A stretch of 37,869 nucleotides of DNA from Bacteroidales bacterium (GTDB lineage: Bacteria; Bacteroidota; Bacteroidia; Bacteroidales; UBA932): positions 1 to 37,869 of the forward strand of contig JAFWRQ010000005.1 of NCBI GenBank assembly GCA_017519865.1. The letters run 5' to 3'. This document shows positions 1 to 8,313 of this stretch, piece after piece (the first letter of the stretch is position 1; the number at the start of each line of letters is the position of its first letter). The position numbers were made by a program, and so were the translations under genes. The notes below the pieces were generated by a model that had not been told where the DNA came from, did no database searches, and saw only the letters and a program-made list of their open reading frames with translations.

Positions 1-614
1 CCTGCAACGACGTTCGGGGAGATGTCACCGGCAGCCTGGATGGCGTCGAAGGCCTGGATCATACCGATAACGGTACCAAGGAATCCGAGGGACGGGGCGA
101 TGGCGATGAAGAGGGAAATCCAGGAGAGGCCCTTCTCCATGTTGCTCATCTGGACGGAGCCGTAGGAAACGATGCTCTTCTCGACGACGTCAAGACCCTG
201 GTCGTAGCGAAGGAGACCCTGATAGAAGATGGAGGCGACAGGGCCGCGGGTGTTGCGGCAGACCTCCTTGGCCTTCTCGATACCGCCTTCGGCGAGGGCA
301 GCCTCGACTTTCTCTACCAGTTTCTTGGAATTGGTCTTCGAGAACGAGAGATAAAGGATCCTTTCAATGGCAAGTGCAAGACCGATGATCAAGCAGATGA
401 TGATGAGGGACATGAAGCCGGCACCACCTTCGATGAACTTGGTCTTGAGCTGCTGGTGAAGAGGCTCCTCGCTCTTTGTGTTGAACGGGTTGACGTCACC
501 ACTGGCTACCTGCTCGGTAGCGGGGGCAGCAGCCTGATCGCTCTGTGCGGATGCGACGTGTGCAGAAAGAACCATGAGGCTCAAAGCTGCCAGAACCATG
601 AAAAACTTTTTCAT
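1..614 (-). CDS. exbB: MotA/TolQ/ExbB family proton channel protein (partial, C-terminus off the left edge)
   Basis: This is the first ~204 residues of an inner-membrane ExbB/TolQ-type subunit, which with ExbD/TolR and TonB uses the proton-motive force to drive outer-membrane transport. The start ATG (612-614, reverse strand) begins MKKFFMVLAALSLMVLSAH, a signal-like hydrophobic stretch ending near AHVASAQS, as is common in Bacteroidota ExbB proteins. A linker follows, then a transmembrane segment (SLIIICLIIGLALAIERI) and the cytoplasmic region with EKAKEVCRNTRGPVA. The family core AIAPSLGFLGTVIGMIQAFD lies near the left edge, where the frame is still open. ExbD and TonB genes would be expected just off the window. 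The N-terminus and the conserved core make the family assignment strong; the choice of ExbB over TolQ is by similarity only. Confidence 0.88.
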   Translation of the reverse strand, partial: MKKFFMVLAALSLMVLSAHVASAQSDQAAAPATEQVASGDVNPFNTKSEEPLHQQLKTKFIEGGAGFMSLIIICLIIGLALAIERILYLSFSKTNSKKLVEKVEAALAEGGIEKAKEVCRNTRGPVASIFYQGLLRYDQGLDVVEKSIVSYGSVQMSNMEKGLSWISLFIAIAPSLGFLGTVIGMIQAFDAIQAAGDISPNVVA

Positions 615-674
615 AATCGTTTTTGAATGTGTTTTAATTAATAAAGTATTAAATAGTTATAATTATGCTTCCAA

Positions 675-697
675 ACGGGTACAATACACCTACCCGT
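675..697. other. Inverted repeat between ansA and exbB
   Basis: A perfect 7-bp inverted repeat, ACGGGTA at 675-681 and TACCCGT at 691-697 with a 9-nt loop, lies in the 126-nt gap between the ansA stop and the exbB start. It has no T-run on the reverse strand, so it is a poor classical terminator. It could be a weak terminator or a regulator site for exbB. No exact TAnnTTTG element was found in this gap. Confidence 0.35.
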
Positions 698-740
698 AAA
701 AACCGTTGCAATTTAGCAAAAAAAATTCATTTGACAATAC

Positions 741-1799
741 TTATTCGGAGATTTCTCCCTTGAGATTTTCTTCCAACTTGGATTTTACCCACGCATTGTC
801 CGGGCTGATGCCCATGAGGTGGAACAGTTTGGCGAGCATGCTTTCGGTGGTGCTGTCGAATCCCGAAACCACTCCCGCTTCCTTGAGCCGCCTTCCGGTG
901 GCATAGATGTCCATGTTGACGCTTCCGTACAGGCATTGCGTTACATTGACCAGGACTTTCCCCATGTCGCCCGCTACTTTCAGCAGCCGGATGAACCAGT
1001 CCTTGGATATCGCATTGCCTGAACCGTAAGTCTCAAGTATGACAGCCCTGGTCTCGGCTCCGAGGAGGATGTTGCTGACGACCTGGGGAGTGATGCCCGG
1101 GTGCACCTTAAGGATGGAGACGCGGGTATCCATCGCTGTCTGGACCTTGAGGGGACGTCCATATTCCTTCGGATGCCTGATGAGCCTGTCGTTGTACCTG
1201 ATGCTGATGCCGGCTTCAGCCAGCGGCGGGATGTTGGGCGAGCGGAAAGCGTCGAAATCCTCGGCGCTGACCTTGGTCGTGCGGTTCCCGCGCATGAGTT
1301 TGGAGTCGAAGAAAATGGTGACTTCCGGGACCAGGGCGTGTCCGGCGGCATCCTTGGCGGACGCTATCTCAACCGCCGAGACAAGATTCTCCTTGCCGTC
1401 GGTGCGCGGCCTGCCAATCGGCAGCTGGCTGCCGGTGAACACCACCGGCTTCTCCAGGTCGTCGAGCATGAAGCTGAGGGCCGAAGCGGAATATGACATG
1501 GTGTCGGTGCCGTGGAGCACGACGAAACCGTCGTAATCGTCATAACGTTCACCGATGAGCGAAGCAAGGGACTGCCAGAGGGACGGCTCCACGTCCGAAG
1601 AGTCGATCAGGGGATCGAAAGTATACGAGTCGATCCGGCAGGCGAATTTCCTGAGTTCGGGCACCTCCTCCATGATCTGGCTGAAGTCGAACGGCTTCAG
1701 GGTCTGGTCTGAAGGATCCTCGCGCATGCCGATGGTACCTCCGGTGTAAATGATGAGGATGGAGGACTTGTCCTGAGGGTTCAATGTATTGTCAATCAT
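741..1799 (-). CDS. ansA: Type I L-asparaginase
   Basis: Hydrolyses L-asparagine to aspartate and ammonia. It has no signal peptide and is probably cytoplasmic, like type I (AnsA) enzymes. The 352-residue protein has the family's usual length. The N-terminal nucleophile motif YTGGTIGM is at residues 18-25 and the second active-site motif HGTDTM at about 96-101, followed by a region typical of the family (TGSQLPIGRPRTDGKEN). I chose the ATG at 1799 because it leaves a 4-nt gap to the tatD stop and starts just before the first beta strand; a longer open frame upstream would run into tatD. It is the last gene of the tatD-ansA unit. Confidence 0.93.
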   Translation of the reverse strand: MIDNTLNPQDKSSILIIYTGGTIGMREDPSDQTLKPFDFSQIMEEVPELRKFACRIDSYTFDPLIDSSDVEPSLWQSLASLIGERYDDYDGFVVLHGTDTMSYSASALSFMLDDLEKPVVFTGSQLPIGRPRTDGKENLVSAVEIASAKDAAGHALVPEVTIFFDSKLMRGNRTTKVSAEDFDAFRSPNIPPLAEAGISIRYNDRLIRHPKEYGRPLKVQTAMDTRVSILKVHPGITPQVVSNILLGAETRAVILETYGSGNAISKDWFIRLLKVAGDMGKVLVNVTQCLYGSVNMDIYATGRRLKEAGVVSGFDSTTESMLAKLFHLMGISPDNAWVKSKLEENLKGEISE

Positions 1800-1803
1800 G
1801 TGG

Positions 1804-2574
1804 TTATATGTTAAACAGCCGGCGTGCGGAGGCGGTGGTGGTCTCAGCCACTTCTTCAACGCCGATGCCTTTCAGTTCTGCGACCTTCTTCGCTATAAGG
1901 GGTATATATGCACTTTCGTTGCGGGTGCCCCTGTATGGAACGGGAGTGAGGTACGGGCTGTCGGTCTCGAGTATGATGCGGTCCAGGGGGATACGCTTGA
2001 CAGCTTCGGCAAGGGAGGCTTTGCGGAAGGTCACGACACCGCCGATACCGACGTACCATTCGCCGTACTTCCGCACTCTCTGGAAAGTCTCGTAACTGCC
2101 GCTGAACGCGTGCAGGCTTCCCCTGAGGTGAAGATCCTTGCAGTCATCCATAATGCTGAAGAAGTCGTCCGTGGCCTCCCTGAGGTGGATGTTCACGGGG
2201 AGGTCCATCTCCGCGGCCAGTTCGAGCTGGACGCGGAACGCTTCGCGCTGTTCGGCGGCGAACTCGGCGCCGTAGTGGTAGTCGAGGCCTATCTCCCCGA
2301 GTGCCACGACCTTGCGGTCGCGGTAGCGCAGCATGGCGTCGATCTCGTCGCGCCAGCCTTTGTCCACCGATCCGGGATAAAGCCCCAGCATGGCGTGCAG
2401 CACGCCGGGATGCCTGTCTACCAGGGCGAACATGGAATCCCGCTCGCGGGAATCCACGTCCGGTTGGAGCATGCAGGCCACTCCTGCCTCCATGGCGCGT
2501 CCGATGACGGCGTCCTCCTCTCCGGAGAAGGCCTCGTCATAGATGTGCGTATGTGTGTCGATGAACTGCATCAT
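1804..2574 (-). CDS. tatD: TatD family metal-dependent hydrolase (DNase)
   Basis: A TIM-barrel amidohydrolase-fold nuclease; TatD proteins act as metal-dependent DNases, often 3'-5'. About 256 residues. Visible motifs: FIDTHTHIYDE at the N-terminus (metal-binding HxH), the EIGLDYHYG strand, NIHLREATDDFF, HAFSGS, and ETDSPYLTPVPYRGTRNES near the C-terminus. The start is the ATG pair at 2574/2571, because TatD proteins begin just before the IDTHTH strand; an in-frame ATG at 2589 is possible. An exact Bacteroidota -7 element lies about 20 nt upstream (2594-2601) and overlaps the end of dprA, so tatD and ansA can be transcribed separately from dprA. Confidence 0.93.
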   Translation of the reverse strand: MMQFIDTHTHIYDEAFSGEEDAVIGRAMEAGVACMLQPDVDSRERDSMFALVDRHPGVLHAMLGLYPGSVDKGWRDEIDAMLRYRDRKVVALGEIGLDYHYGAEFAAEQREAFRVQLELAAEMDLPVNIHLREATDDFFSIMDDCKDLHLRGSLHAFSGSYETFQRVRKYGEWYVGIGGVVTFRKASLAEAVKRIPLDRIILETDSPYLTPVPYRGTRNESAYIPLIAKKVAELKGIGVEEVAETTTASARRLFNI

Positions 2575-2593
2575 GGTAATGGACACCATTCTG

Positions 2594-2601
2594 CAAATTT
2601 A
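2594..2601 (-). promoter_or_regulatory. -7 promoter element for tatD-ansA
   Basis: Reverse-strand TAAATTTG matches the Bacteroidota housekeeping -7 consensus TAnnTTTG exactly. It sits 20 nt before the tatD start and overlaps the last codons of dprA. Confidence 0.6.
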
Positions 2602-3768
2602 CACAATTTTGACATTAATCGAACACCTTTGGAGCAGGTCCGTACATATCAGCCCGTCGCCTTCGAGCATTCCGGCGTACCGGGCGACCTTGGCGTACGG
2701 CATGCATGCTTCGGGGCATATTTCGTCGAGGGTGATGCCCCTCCTGCGGCGTATGATGCCCGCCACGGTCATGAGATCGTCGAGCTCGTCGGCCGGGAGT
2801 GAGGAGGAATAGCGTGCCCTGACCTCCTCCTCGAAGCCGGCGACCCGTCTTCTGGCCGGACTGCCCAGCCCCAGCACGTCCAGGAAATGCACCGTGTCCG
2901 TAACAGGCTCCGCGAGTTTCTCGCGCAGGAGTTCATTGCATCCCTGCGAGCGTATGTCGTCAGCCCTTCCAGGCAGGACCATCAGGTCCCGGTCGTAGGA
3001 AGCAGCAAGGCGGGCCGTTATCATGCCGCCTCCCTTTGCCTTGGACTCCACGAGGACGGTTCCGGAACAGATGCCGGCGATGATGCGGTTCCTCCTGATG
3101 AAATTGATGGCTTTCGGCTCTGTCCCCGGGGGGTAATCCGTCACGATGGCGCAGCCCTCCGTGGCGGAGAGTTTCCCTGCGAAGGCCCTGTGACGCGATG
3201 GGTAGACATCGTCGATGCCGGTGGGCAGGACCGCTACCGTGGGCAAGCCGGATTCCAAAGCGGCCAGGTGTGCTGTGATGTCGGTGCCCATTGCAAATCC
3301 GCTGACTATCATCGGTTTGTGTTTGGCTGTAGCCATCGCCCCCACAATCTTCCTGCACCATTCCTTGCCGTAGAGAGAGATGTCCCTGGTGCCGACAACT
3401 GCGATCTGCGGGCGGACGTTGAATACTTTTTCAGGGGGATACGCACTCCTGTAATACAGACCGAGCGGGGCGTCTTCGCACTCGCTCAGAAGTCCGGGAT
3501 ATCCCGGCTCCGTCATCTTAATGAAACTGCAACCGGCATCTCTCAGCCTGTCAAGCTCCTCCTCGGTCTTCCTCAGCTCCCTTTCATCAAGCAGGGGGGC
3601 GACCTTCGAGTACGGCCCGAACGCAGAAAGCTTTTCATCCGGCGTCATCTCGAAAAGCGCCCTGCCCGACCCCGCCGCTCCTATCATGTCGTGCGCCAAC
3701 TTCGGCTCGAAGCCGAAGAGACGGTTCAGCGCACAGACGCAGACTTTTTCGCTATAATCCTTTTCCAT
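2599..3768 (-). CDS. dprA: DNA-processing protein DprA (Smf)
   Basis: Binds incoming single-stranded DNA and loads RecA during natural transformation; it is also widely kept in non-competent species. 389 residues, with the usual three parts. An N-terminal SAM/HhH-like region covers roughly residues 1-70. The Rossmann-fold DprA core follows, with AVVGTRDISLYG, SGFAMGTDITAH, NFIRRNRIIAG and VLPGRADDIRSQGCNELL. A C-terminal winged-helix domain covers about the last 70 residues. The usual GID in the second motif is GTD here. The ATG at 3768 is the first in frame. It lies downstream of queA with a hairpin between them. Confidence 0.93.
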   Translation of the reverse strand: MEKDYSEKVCVCALNRLFGFEPKLAHDMIGAAGSGRALFEMTPDEKLSAFGPYSKVAPLLDERELRKTEEELDRLRDAGCSFIKMTEPGYPGLLSECEDAPLGLYYRSAYPPEKVFNVRPQIAVVGTRDISLYGKEWCRKIVGAMATAKHKPMIVSGFAMGTDITAHLAALESGLPTVAVLPTGIDDVYPSRHRAFAGKLSATEGCAIVTDYPPGTEPKAINFIRRNRIIAGICSGTVLVESKAKGGGMITARLAASYDRDLMVLPGRADDIRSQGCNELLREKLAEPVTDTVHFLDVLGLGSPARRRVAGFEEEVRARYSSSLPADELDDLMTVAGIIRRRRGITLDEICPEACMPYAKVARYAGMLEGDGLICTDLLQRCSINVKIV

Positions 3769-3798
3769 GGCGCCAAATGTATGGAAAAGAAAGACTCA

Positions 3799-3829
3799 GG
3801 GCCTTCAAAAAGATATCTTTCGAAGGCCC
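3799..3829 (-). terminator. Hairpin after queA
   Basis: GGGCCTTC (3799-3806) pairs with GAAGGCCC (3822-3829) around a 15-nt loop. On the reverse strand the stem is followed by a T-rich stretch (TTTCTTTT). It lies 33 nt past the queA stop, so it is a plausible intrinsic terminator, or partial read-through point, before dprA. Confidence 0.5.
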
Positions 3830-3861
3830 CGGGTATGTTTTTATATGAAATGTATGTTTTT

Positions 3862-4911
3862 TTAGATGATAAGCATAGCGTCACCGTAAGGTCCGAAGCG
3901 GTATCCTTCCTGGAGGGCCACTTCATAGGCGTGCATGACGTTCTCAAAACCGCCGAAGGCGGCTACGCACATGAGCATGGTGGATTCGGGCATGTGGAAG
4001 TTGGAGACGATGGCGTCGGGAATGGAGAACTCGTAGGGAGGGAAGATGAATTTGTCGGTCCAGGTGTCCGCAGGACTGACTTTCTTGCCCGGAGTAACGT
4101 TGTTCTCAAGCGCACGGATGACGGTCACACCCACTCCGACGACCTTGTGGCCGGCTTCCTTGGTCTCGTTGATGGCCCTGGCGGCTTCTTCACCGATGAT
4201 GATCCTCTCGGCGTCGGTCCTGTGCTTGGACAGGTCCTCCACATCGACGCGGCGGAAATGCCCGATGCCCATGTGGACGGTGATGAATGCCTTGTTTATG
4301 TCCTTGAGTATCATCCTGTTGAAGAGTTCGCGGCTGAAATGCATGCCGGCGGCAGGAGCACTCACGGCACCTTCGTGGGCGGCGAAGATCGTCTGATAAT
4401 TCTCCTTGTCCTCGGGTGTGACGTGGGGCTTGACCCAGAACGGGACGGGAGTCTCGCCGAGACTGAAAAGGGTCTCCTTGAACTCCTCGTACGGACCGTC
4501 ATAGAGGAAACGCAGGGTCCTTCCGCGGGAGGTGGTGTTGTCGATGACCTCCGCGACGAGGCTTTCATCCTCTCCGAAATACAGTTTGTTGCCGATGCGT
4601 ATCTTCCTTGCGGGCTCCACGATGACGTCCCAGAGCCTCTGCTCGCGGTTCAACTCCCTGAGCAGGAACACCATGATGTCGGCGCCGGTCTTTTCCTTCT
4701 TGCCGAAGAGACGGGCGGGGAATACCTTGGTGTCATTGAAGACGAAAGTATCGCCCTTGCCGAAATAGTCGATGATGTCCTTGAAGAGGCGATGCTCGAT
4801 TTCACCGGTCTTGCGGTTGAGGACGAGCAGCCTGCATTCGTCGCGCCAGCGAGGCGGTTCCTGTGCCACCCTGTCCTTGGGAAGGATGAACTGGAATTGG
4901 GAGAGTTTCAT
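3862..4911 (-). CDS. queA: tRNA preQ1(34) S-adenosylmethionine ribosyltransferase-isomerase
   Basis: Transfers and isomerises the ribosyl group of SAM onto preQ1 in tRNA to give epoxyqueuosine, the penultimate step of queuosine synthesis. 349 residues, normal for QueA. Family landmarks are present: an opening MKLSQFQFILPKDRVAQEP, the DTKVFPARLFG strand, PAAGMHFSRELF in the centre, HMGIGHFRRV, and FIFPPYEFSIPDAIVSNFH with PESTMLMCVAAF near the end. The ATG at 4911 was chosen because QueA proteins begin MKLSQF; upstream in-frame starts add only non-conserved residues. A near-match -7 element (TATATTTA, reverse strand, 4942-4949) lies about 30 nt upstream. Confidence 0.95.
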   Translation of the reverse strand: MKLSQFQFILPKDRVAQEPPRWRDECRLLVLNRKTGEIEHRLFKDIIDYFGKGDTFVFNDTKVFPARLFGKKEKTGADIMVFLLRELNREQRLWDVIVEPARKIRIGNKLYFGEDESLVAEVIDNTTSRGRTLRFLYDGPYEEFKETLFSLGETPVPFWVKPHVTPEDKENYQTIFAAHEGAVSAPAAGMHFSRELFNRMILKDINKAFITVHMGIGHFRRVDVEDLSKHRTDAERIIIGEEAARAINETKEAGHKVVGVGVTVIRALENNVTPGKKVSPADTWTDKFIFPPYEFSIPDAIVSNFHMPESTMLMCVAAFGGFENVMHAYEVALQEGYRFGPYGDAMLII

Positions 4912-4973
4912 GTTTTGGATCATGCTGTCAAATGCTTCACGTAAATATAATACGGTGAAAAACGGAAAAAGTT

Positions 4974-5585
4974 TCACACTTTCGCCTCATGGAACACTTC
5001 GGCGATTGAAGGGTATGTGTTTTTCAGGAAAGGCGGCAGGCTGGACTGTGCGACCCAAGCGGCCTTGGAGATATCCTCCTCGCGCTGTGGAGTGAGGTCG
5101 ACGGGGTCGGTGTAAAGCATATCGTACCACCAGGTATGCTTGAGATGCCAGATGCCGTCCCTTCGGTAGCAGTGGTCAGTGATGCAGATAAGGCCGCGAA
5201 GTTCAAGCTGCATGACCCCGGTCTCCTCCTGCACCTCGCGGACGGCTGTGGTGCGGATGTCCTCGCCAGCCTCCTGATGGCCCTTGGGGAGGTCCCAGAG
5301 CCCGTTCCTGCTGATGAGAAGGTAGTCTCCGCGCCTGTTTGATACCAGTCCTCCGGCGGCGTTCACCTCCTTGAATTCGGCACAGACCTTGCGGTAGGTC
5401 CCCTCCGGATCGGGTGTGGGGATGTATATCCTGCCGAGAGTGCCGGAGGCTTCGAACAGGCCGACCAGTTTATGGATGTCCGGCTTTTCGGCCAGGTGGA
5501 ACTCCACGGCATTGGGATCCGAGAGAGCCGTGTCGTCGGGCCGGCAGATGACGATGCATCGCTTCTCAAGGTATATCTTATGCAT
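4974..5585 (-). CDS. NUDIX hydrolase
   Basis: A pyrophosphohydrolase acting on a nucleoside diphosphate linked to another moiety; the substrate cannot be told from the sequence. 203 residues. A full NUDIX box (G-x5-E-x7-REVQEETGV) occupies residues 102-124, with the catalytic glutamates in REVQEE. About 75 residues precede the NUDIX fold, more than a minimal enzyme has; this extension has no motif I recognise. An exact -7 element lies 39 nt upstream on the reverse strand (5624-5631). The gene is divergent from the SRPBCC gene and precedes queA by 62 nt. Confidence 0.9.
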   Translation of the reverse strand: MHKIYLEKRCIVICRPDDTALSDPNAVEFHLAEKPDIHKLVGLFEASGTLGRIYIPTPDPEGTYRKVCAEFKEVNAAGGLVSNRRGDYLLISRNGLWDLPKGHQEAGEDIRTTAVREVQEETGVMQLELRGLICITDHCYRRDGIWHLKHTWWYDMLYTDPVDLTPQREEDISKAAWVAQSSLPPFLKNTYPSIAEVFHEAKV

Positions 5586-5603
5586 ACAATCCTTTAAAAT
5601 TGT

Positions 5604-5611
5604 TATCTTTG
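5604..5611 (+). promoter_or_regulatory. -7 promoter element for the SRPBCC-rsmF operon
   Basis: TATCTTTG, an exact TAnnTTTG match, lies 47 nt before the SRPBCC start. Its predicted start point nearly coincides with that of the opposing NUDIX promoter. Confidence 0.6.
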
Positions 5612-5623
5612 CAAGTTACATTG

Positions 5624-5631
5624 CAAATTTA
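5624..5631 (-). promoter_or_regulatory. -7 promoter element for the NUDIX gene
   Basis: Reverse-strand TAAATTTG, an exact TAnnTTTG match, lies 38 nt before the NUDIX start codon. It faces the rightward element at 5604-5611. Confidence 0.6.
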
Positions 5632-5658
5632 GTATAGAAATTCAAATATAACGGGAAT

Positions 5659-6120
5659 ATGACATCAAAGTTTGACAGCAAGCACGGCATCGTCTCCCGG
5701 CCGCCCTTCGACCTGTACATGGCGTTCACCGACATGCGCAACTTCCAGCAGATGCTGCCGGAGGACAAGCGTGAAGGCGTCACCGCCGACTTCGATACCC
5801 TTCAGGCCAACATCCAGGGCTACAGCATCGGCGTGAAAGTGTATGAGCGTCAGCCTTATTCCAAGATCACGCTGGTCGACTACGGTGCTCCTTTCGCATT
5901 CCAGATAGAACTGCATTTCGACCCGACCGGCGTCCAGGGCCAGACCGAGTTCTACATCGAGGTGCAGGCCGAACTGAACCTGATGATGAAGATGATGCTC
6001 GGAGGCAAGGTCCGCGAGGCGCTCGACAAGGTAGTGGACTCGCTGGTGGATATCTCCAACGGTGTCATGCCCGAGGGTTTCGACCCTTCCAGTTTCCGCG
6101 GCAGTCCTTTCAACTTCTAG
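5659..6120 (+). CDS. SRPBCC (START-like) family protein
   Basis: A 153-residue protein that looks like the small Bacteroidota SRPBCC/polyketide-cyclase-like group, a helix-grip fold that binds hydrophobic ligands. Support: the N-terminal strand SKHGIVSRPPFDLYMAFTD, typical of these proteins, alternating strands in the middle, and a long C-terminal amphipathic helix (VREALDKVVDSLVDIS). There are no catalytic residues to identify and the ligand is unknown. It is the first gene of a rightward operon, 2 nt from the rRNA methyltransferase gene, so a housekeeping role is possible but unproven. Confidence 0.72.
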   Translation: MTSKFDSKHGIVSRPPFDLYMAFTDMRNFQQMLPEDKREGVTADFDTLQANIQGYSIGVKVYERQPYSKITLVDYGAPFAFQIELHFDPTGVQGQTEFYIEVQAELNLMMKMMLGGKVREALDKVVDSLVDISNGVMPEGFDPSSFRGSPFNF

Positions 6121-6122
6121 AC

Positions 6123-7376
6123 ATGCAGCCTCTTCCGCCTTTATTCCTCTCCGGTTTGGAAAGCCTTCTGGGCAGCGGGGATGCCGCCAGGGCCGTCGGG
6201 GCCATGGCGGAGGAGTCTTCCGTGTCCGTCCGCCTGAATCCGTTCAAGCAGCCCGAGGGCTATCCCCCGACCATCCTTGAGGGTTCATCCCGTGTGCCCT
6301 GGAGCCCTTACGGGTATGTCCTGTCCGAACGCCCCGTTTTTACGATGCACCCCCTCTTCCACGCCGGTTCCTATTATGTACAGGACAGTTCAGCGATGTT
6401 CGTGGGCTGGGTGTTCCGCCAACTGCTGGAGCGCTTCCCCGAGCGCCCTTTGCGCGTACTCGACCTTTGCGCCGCTCCCGGGGGCAAGACCACCGACCTG
6501 GCAGCCTCCCTGCGGGAGGCGTGCGGAGACGGTTTCCTGCTGGTATCCAACGAGGTGATGCGTCAGCGTGCCTCAATACTTTCCGACAACGTCGTCGTCT
6601 GGGGGGACCCCAACGTGGTGGTGACGTCCGTCGACCCCAAGGCTTTCGCTTCGCTTCCCGGTTTCTTCGATATGATCCTTGCCGACGTACCCTGCTCCGG
6701 CGAGGGAATGTTCCGCAAGGACGCCAAGGCTGTGGCGGACTGGTCGCCGGGCACTGTCGCGCTCTGCGCTTCGCGCCAGAGGCGCATCCTCGCCGATGCC
6801 TGGCCTTCCCTGAGGCAGGGAGGGGCGCTTGTATATTCCACCTGCACCTTCGAGACTGCGGAGAACGATGACAATCTCGAATGGATTGCTGAGGAACTGG
6901 GAGGGGACATATTGCCCCCTGAGAATCCTTTCGGCATCCGCACTACCCGGCACGGACACCTCCTGATACCCGGAGAAGTCCCGGGTGAGGGCCAGTGGGT
7001 CGGGGCACTGATAAAGAACACTGCCCCTTCGGGCTATGGATACTCGTCTTTGGATTCTTCCCTTGAAGTGTTGAGGCGTCTCCGGCCGCTCAGGGTCGGG
7101 GTCGGGGAAGGGACCTGGAAGGGAAAGGATTTCATTCCGGACCCCGACTGGGCGATGAGCATATCCTTCGACAGGAGCCGCTATCCCGAGGCTCCCGTCG
7201 ACAAGCAGACAGCCCTGCATTTCCTGCACAGGGATTCCATCGTGTTGAAGGATTCCCCGCTGGGATATAACGTGATAACATACCGCGGCGTGCCGCTGGG
7301 GTTCGTGAAGAACCTGGGAAAGAGGTGCAACAACCTGCATCCCCAGTCGCGCCGCATCAGAATGGATATCGTATGA
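6123..7376 (+). CDS. RsmF/NOL1-NOP2-Sun family rRNA cytosine-C5 methyltransferase
   Basis: A SAM-dependent methyltransferase that makes 5-methylcytosine in rRNA. 417 residues. The SAM-binding motif LDLCAAPGGKTTDLA is followed by the two family cysteines: DVPCSGEGMFRK (release cysteine) and VYSTCTFETAEND (nucleophile). The C-terminal part resembles the RNA-binding domain of RsmF/YebU, ending with GVPLGFVKNLGKRCNNLHP. It is somewhat shorter than E. coli RsmF. Its stop overlaps the start of the TPR gene (ATGA), which suggests coupled translation. The exact target cytosine is not certain. Confidence 0.9.
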   Translation: MQPLPPLFLSGLESLLGSGDAARAVGAMAEESSVSVRLNPFKQPEGYPPTILEGSSRVPWSPYGYVLSERPVFTMHPLFHAGSYYVQDSSAMFVGWVFRQLLERFPERPLRVLDLCAAPGGKTTDLAASLREACGDGFLLVSNEVMRQRASILSDNVVVWGDPNVVVTSVDPKAFASLPGFFDMILADVPCSGEGMFRKDAKAVADWSPGTVALCASRQRRILADAWPSLRQGGALVYSTCTFETAENDDNLEWIAEELGGDILPPENPFGIRTTRHGHLLIPGEVPGEGQWVGALIKNTAPSGYGYSSLDSSLEVLRRLRPLRVGVGEGTWKGKDFIPDPDWAMSISFDRSRYPEAPVDKQTALHFLHRDSIVLKDSPLGYNVITYRGVPLGFVKNLGKRCNNLHPQSRRIRMDIV

Positions 7377-8308
7377 AAAAGCAATTGTTGACCGCCTGCC
7401 TGCTGGCGGCATCCTGTATCGCGCTTTCAGCGCAGGACAGCGCCGAGACGTTCAAGTCCCGGTACGACGCCATGGTACGGCGTGTCGGATATGACGGCGT
7501 CGGAGTGGAGACCCTGCTGGAACGCTGGGAGAATGCATACCCGGAGGACCCCGATATGCTGACTGCCCGTTTCAACTATTATCTCCTCAAGTCCGCCACA
7601 TCCGAGATAAAGCCCAAGCAACAGGAGCGCTTCATGGGCAACCGCCCTACGCTGGTCCTCAAGGACAGCCTCGGCGCCGACGTCAACTATTTCGAGGAGA
7701 CCATCTATTCGGACTCCCTGTTCGCCCTGTCCTCGCAGGCCATGGACCAGGCCATAAGGCTCTATCCCGACAGGCTTGACTTCCGTTTCTCGAAGATTTC
7801 GTCACTTATAGGTTACGAGAAGGAGAGCCCTGACATGGCTACTGCCGCCATTTCTGCGCTTATCGACTACAACGGCACTGCACACCCGGTCTGGAAGTAT
7901 GGTACTGAAACGGCCGATAAGGACACGTTCGAGTCAGGGATCCAGGAGTATTGCGCCACTTTCTTCACCATCGGCAGCCCTACTTCCTACGAGTCGTTCA
8001 GGACACTGTCCGAGAAGATGCTTAAATACGACCCTAAAAACCCGTTGTTCCTGTCAAACGTCGGGACTTATTATTTCGTTGCGCGCAATGACTACAAGAC
8101 TGCGCGCAAGTACTATGACAAGGTCCTCAAGGCCGACCCTTCCAACTACACCGCGATCAAGAACAGCGTCCTTATGGCCAGGCGCGACAACAATGTGAAA
8201 CTCGAGAAGAAATACCTTCCCATGCTGGCGAAATACGGCGCCGACGATGCCGAGAAGCACGCGGCCCAGTCGCGCCTCAGTGTACTGACATCCAAAAAAC
8301 AAAAATAA
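7373..8308 (+). CDS. Exported tetratricopeptide-repeat protein
   Basis: 311 residues with a signal peptide (MKKQLLTACLLAASCIALSA, then QDS). The helical body has at least one clear TPR near the C-terminus (NPLFLSNVGTYYFVARNDY, then KTARKYYDKVLKADPSNYTA). TPR proteins act as scaffolds; the partner is unknown. The start at 7373 overlaps the methyltransferase stop and places the signal peptide at the N-terminus; a longer in-frame start would hide it. It lies 5 nt before the M13 peptidase gene, so the two are probably made together and both act outside the cytoplasm. Confidence 0.85.
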   Translation: MKKQLLTACLLAASCIALSAQDSAETFKSRYDAMVRRVGYDGVGVETLLERWENAYPEDPDMLTARFNYYLLKSATSEIKPKQQERFMGNRPTLVLKDSLGADVNYFEETIYSDSLFALSSQAMDQAIRLYPDRLDFRFSKISSLIGYEKESPDMATAAISALIDYNGTAHPVWKYGTETADKDTFESGIQEYCATFFTIGSPTSYESFRTLSEKMLKYDPKNPLFLSNVGTYYFVARNDYKTARKYYDKVLKADPSNYTAIKNSVLMARRDNNVKLEKKYLPMLAKYGADDAEKHAAQSRLSVLTSKKQK

Positions 8309-8313
8309 TCAAC

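Noticed and set aside
1789-2802. A 337-codon rightward open frame over tatD
   Set aside because: Antisense to the complete TatD; no recognisable motif.
2887-4944. A 685-codon rightward open frame over dprA and queA
   Set aside because: Composition is typical of an antisense shadow (rich in Asp, His, Gly, Val and Arg), and both DprA and QueA on the other strand have all family motifs.
4942-4949. TATATTTA as a queA promoter
   Set aside because: One mismatch to TAnnTTTG and no clear -33; mentioned with queA but not strong enough for its own entry.
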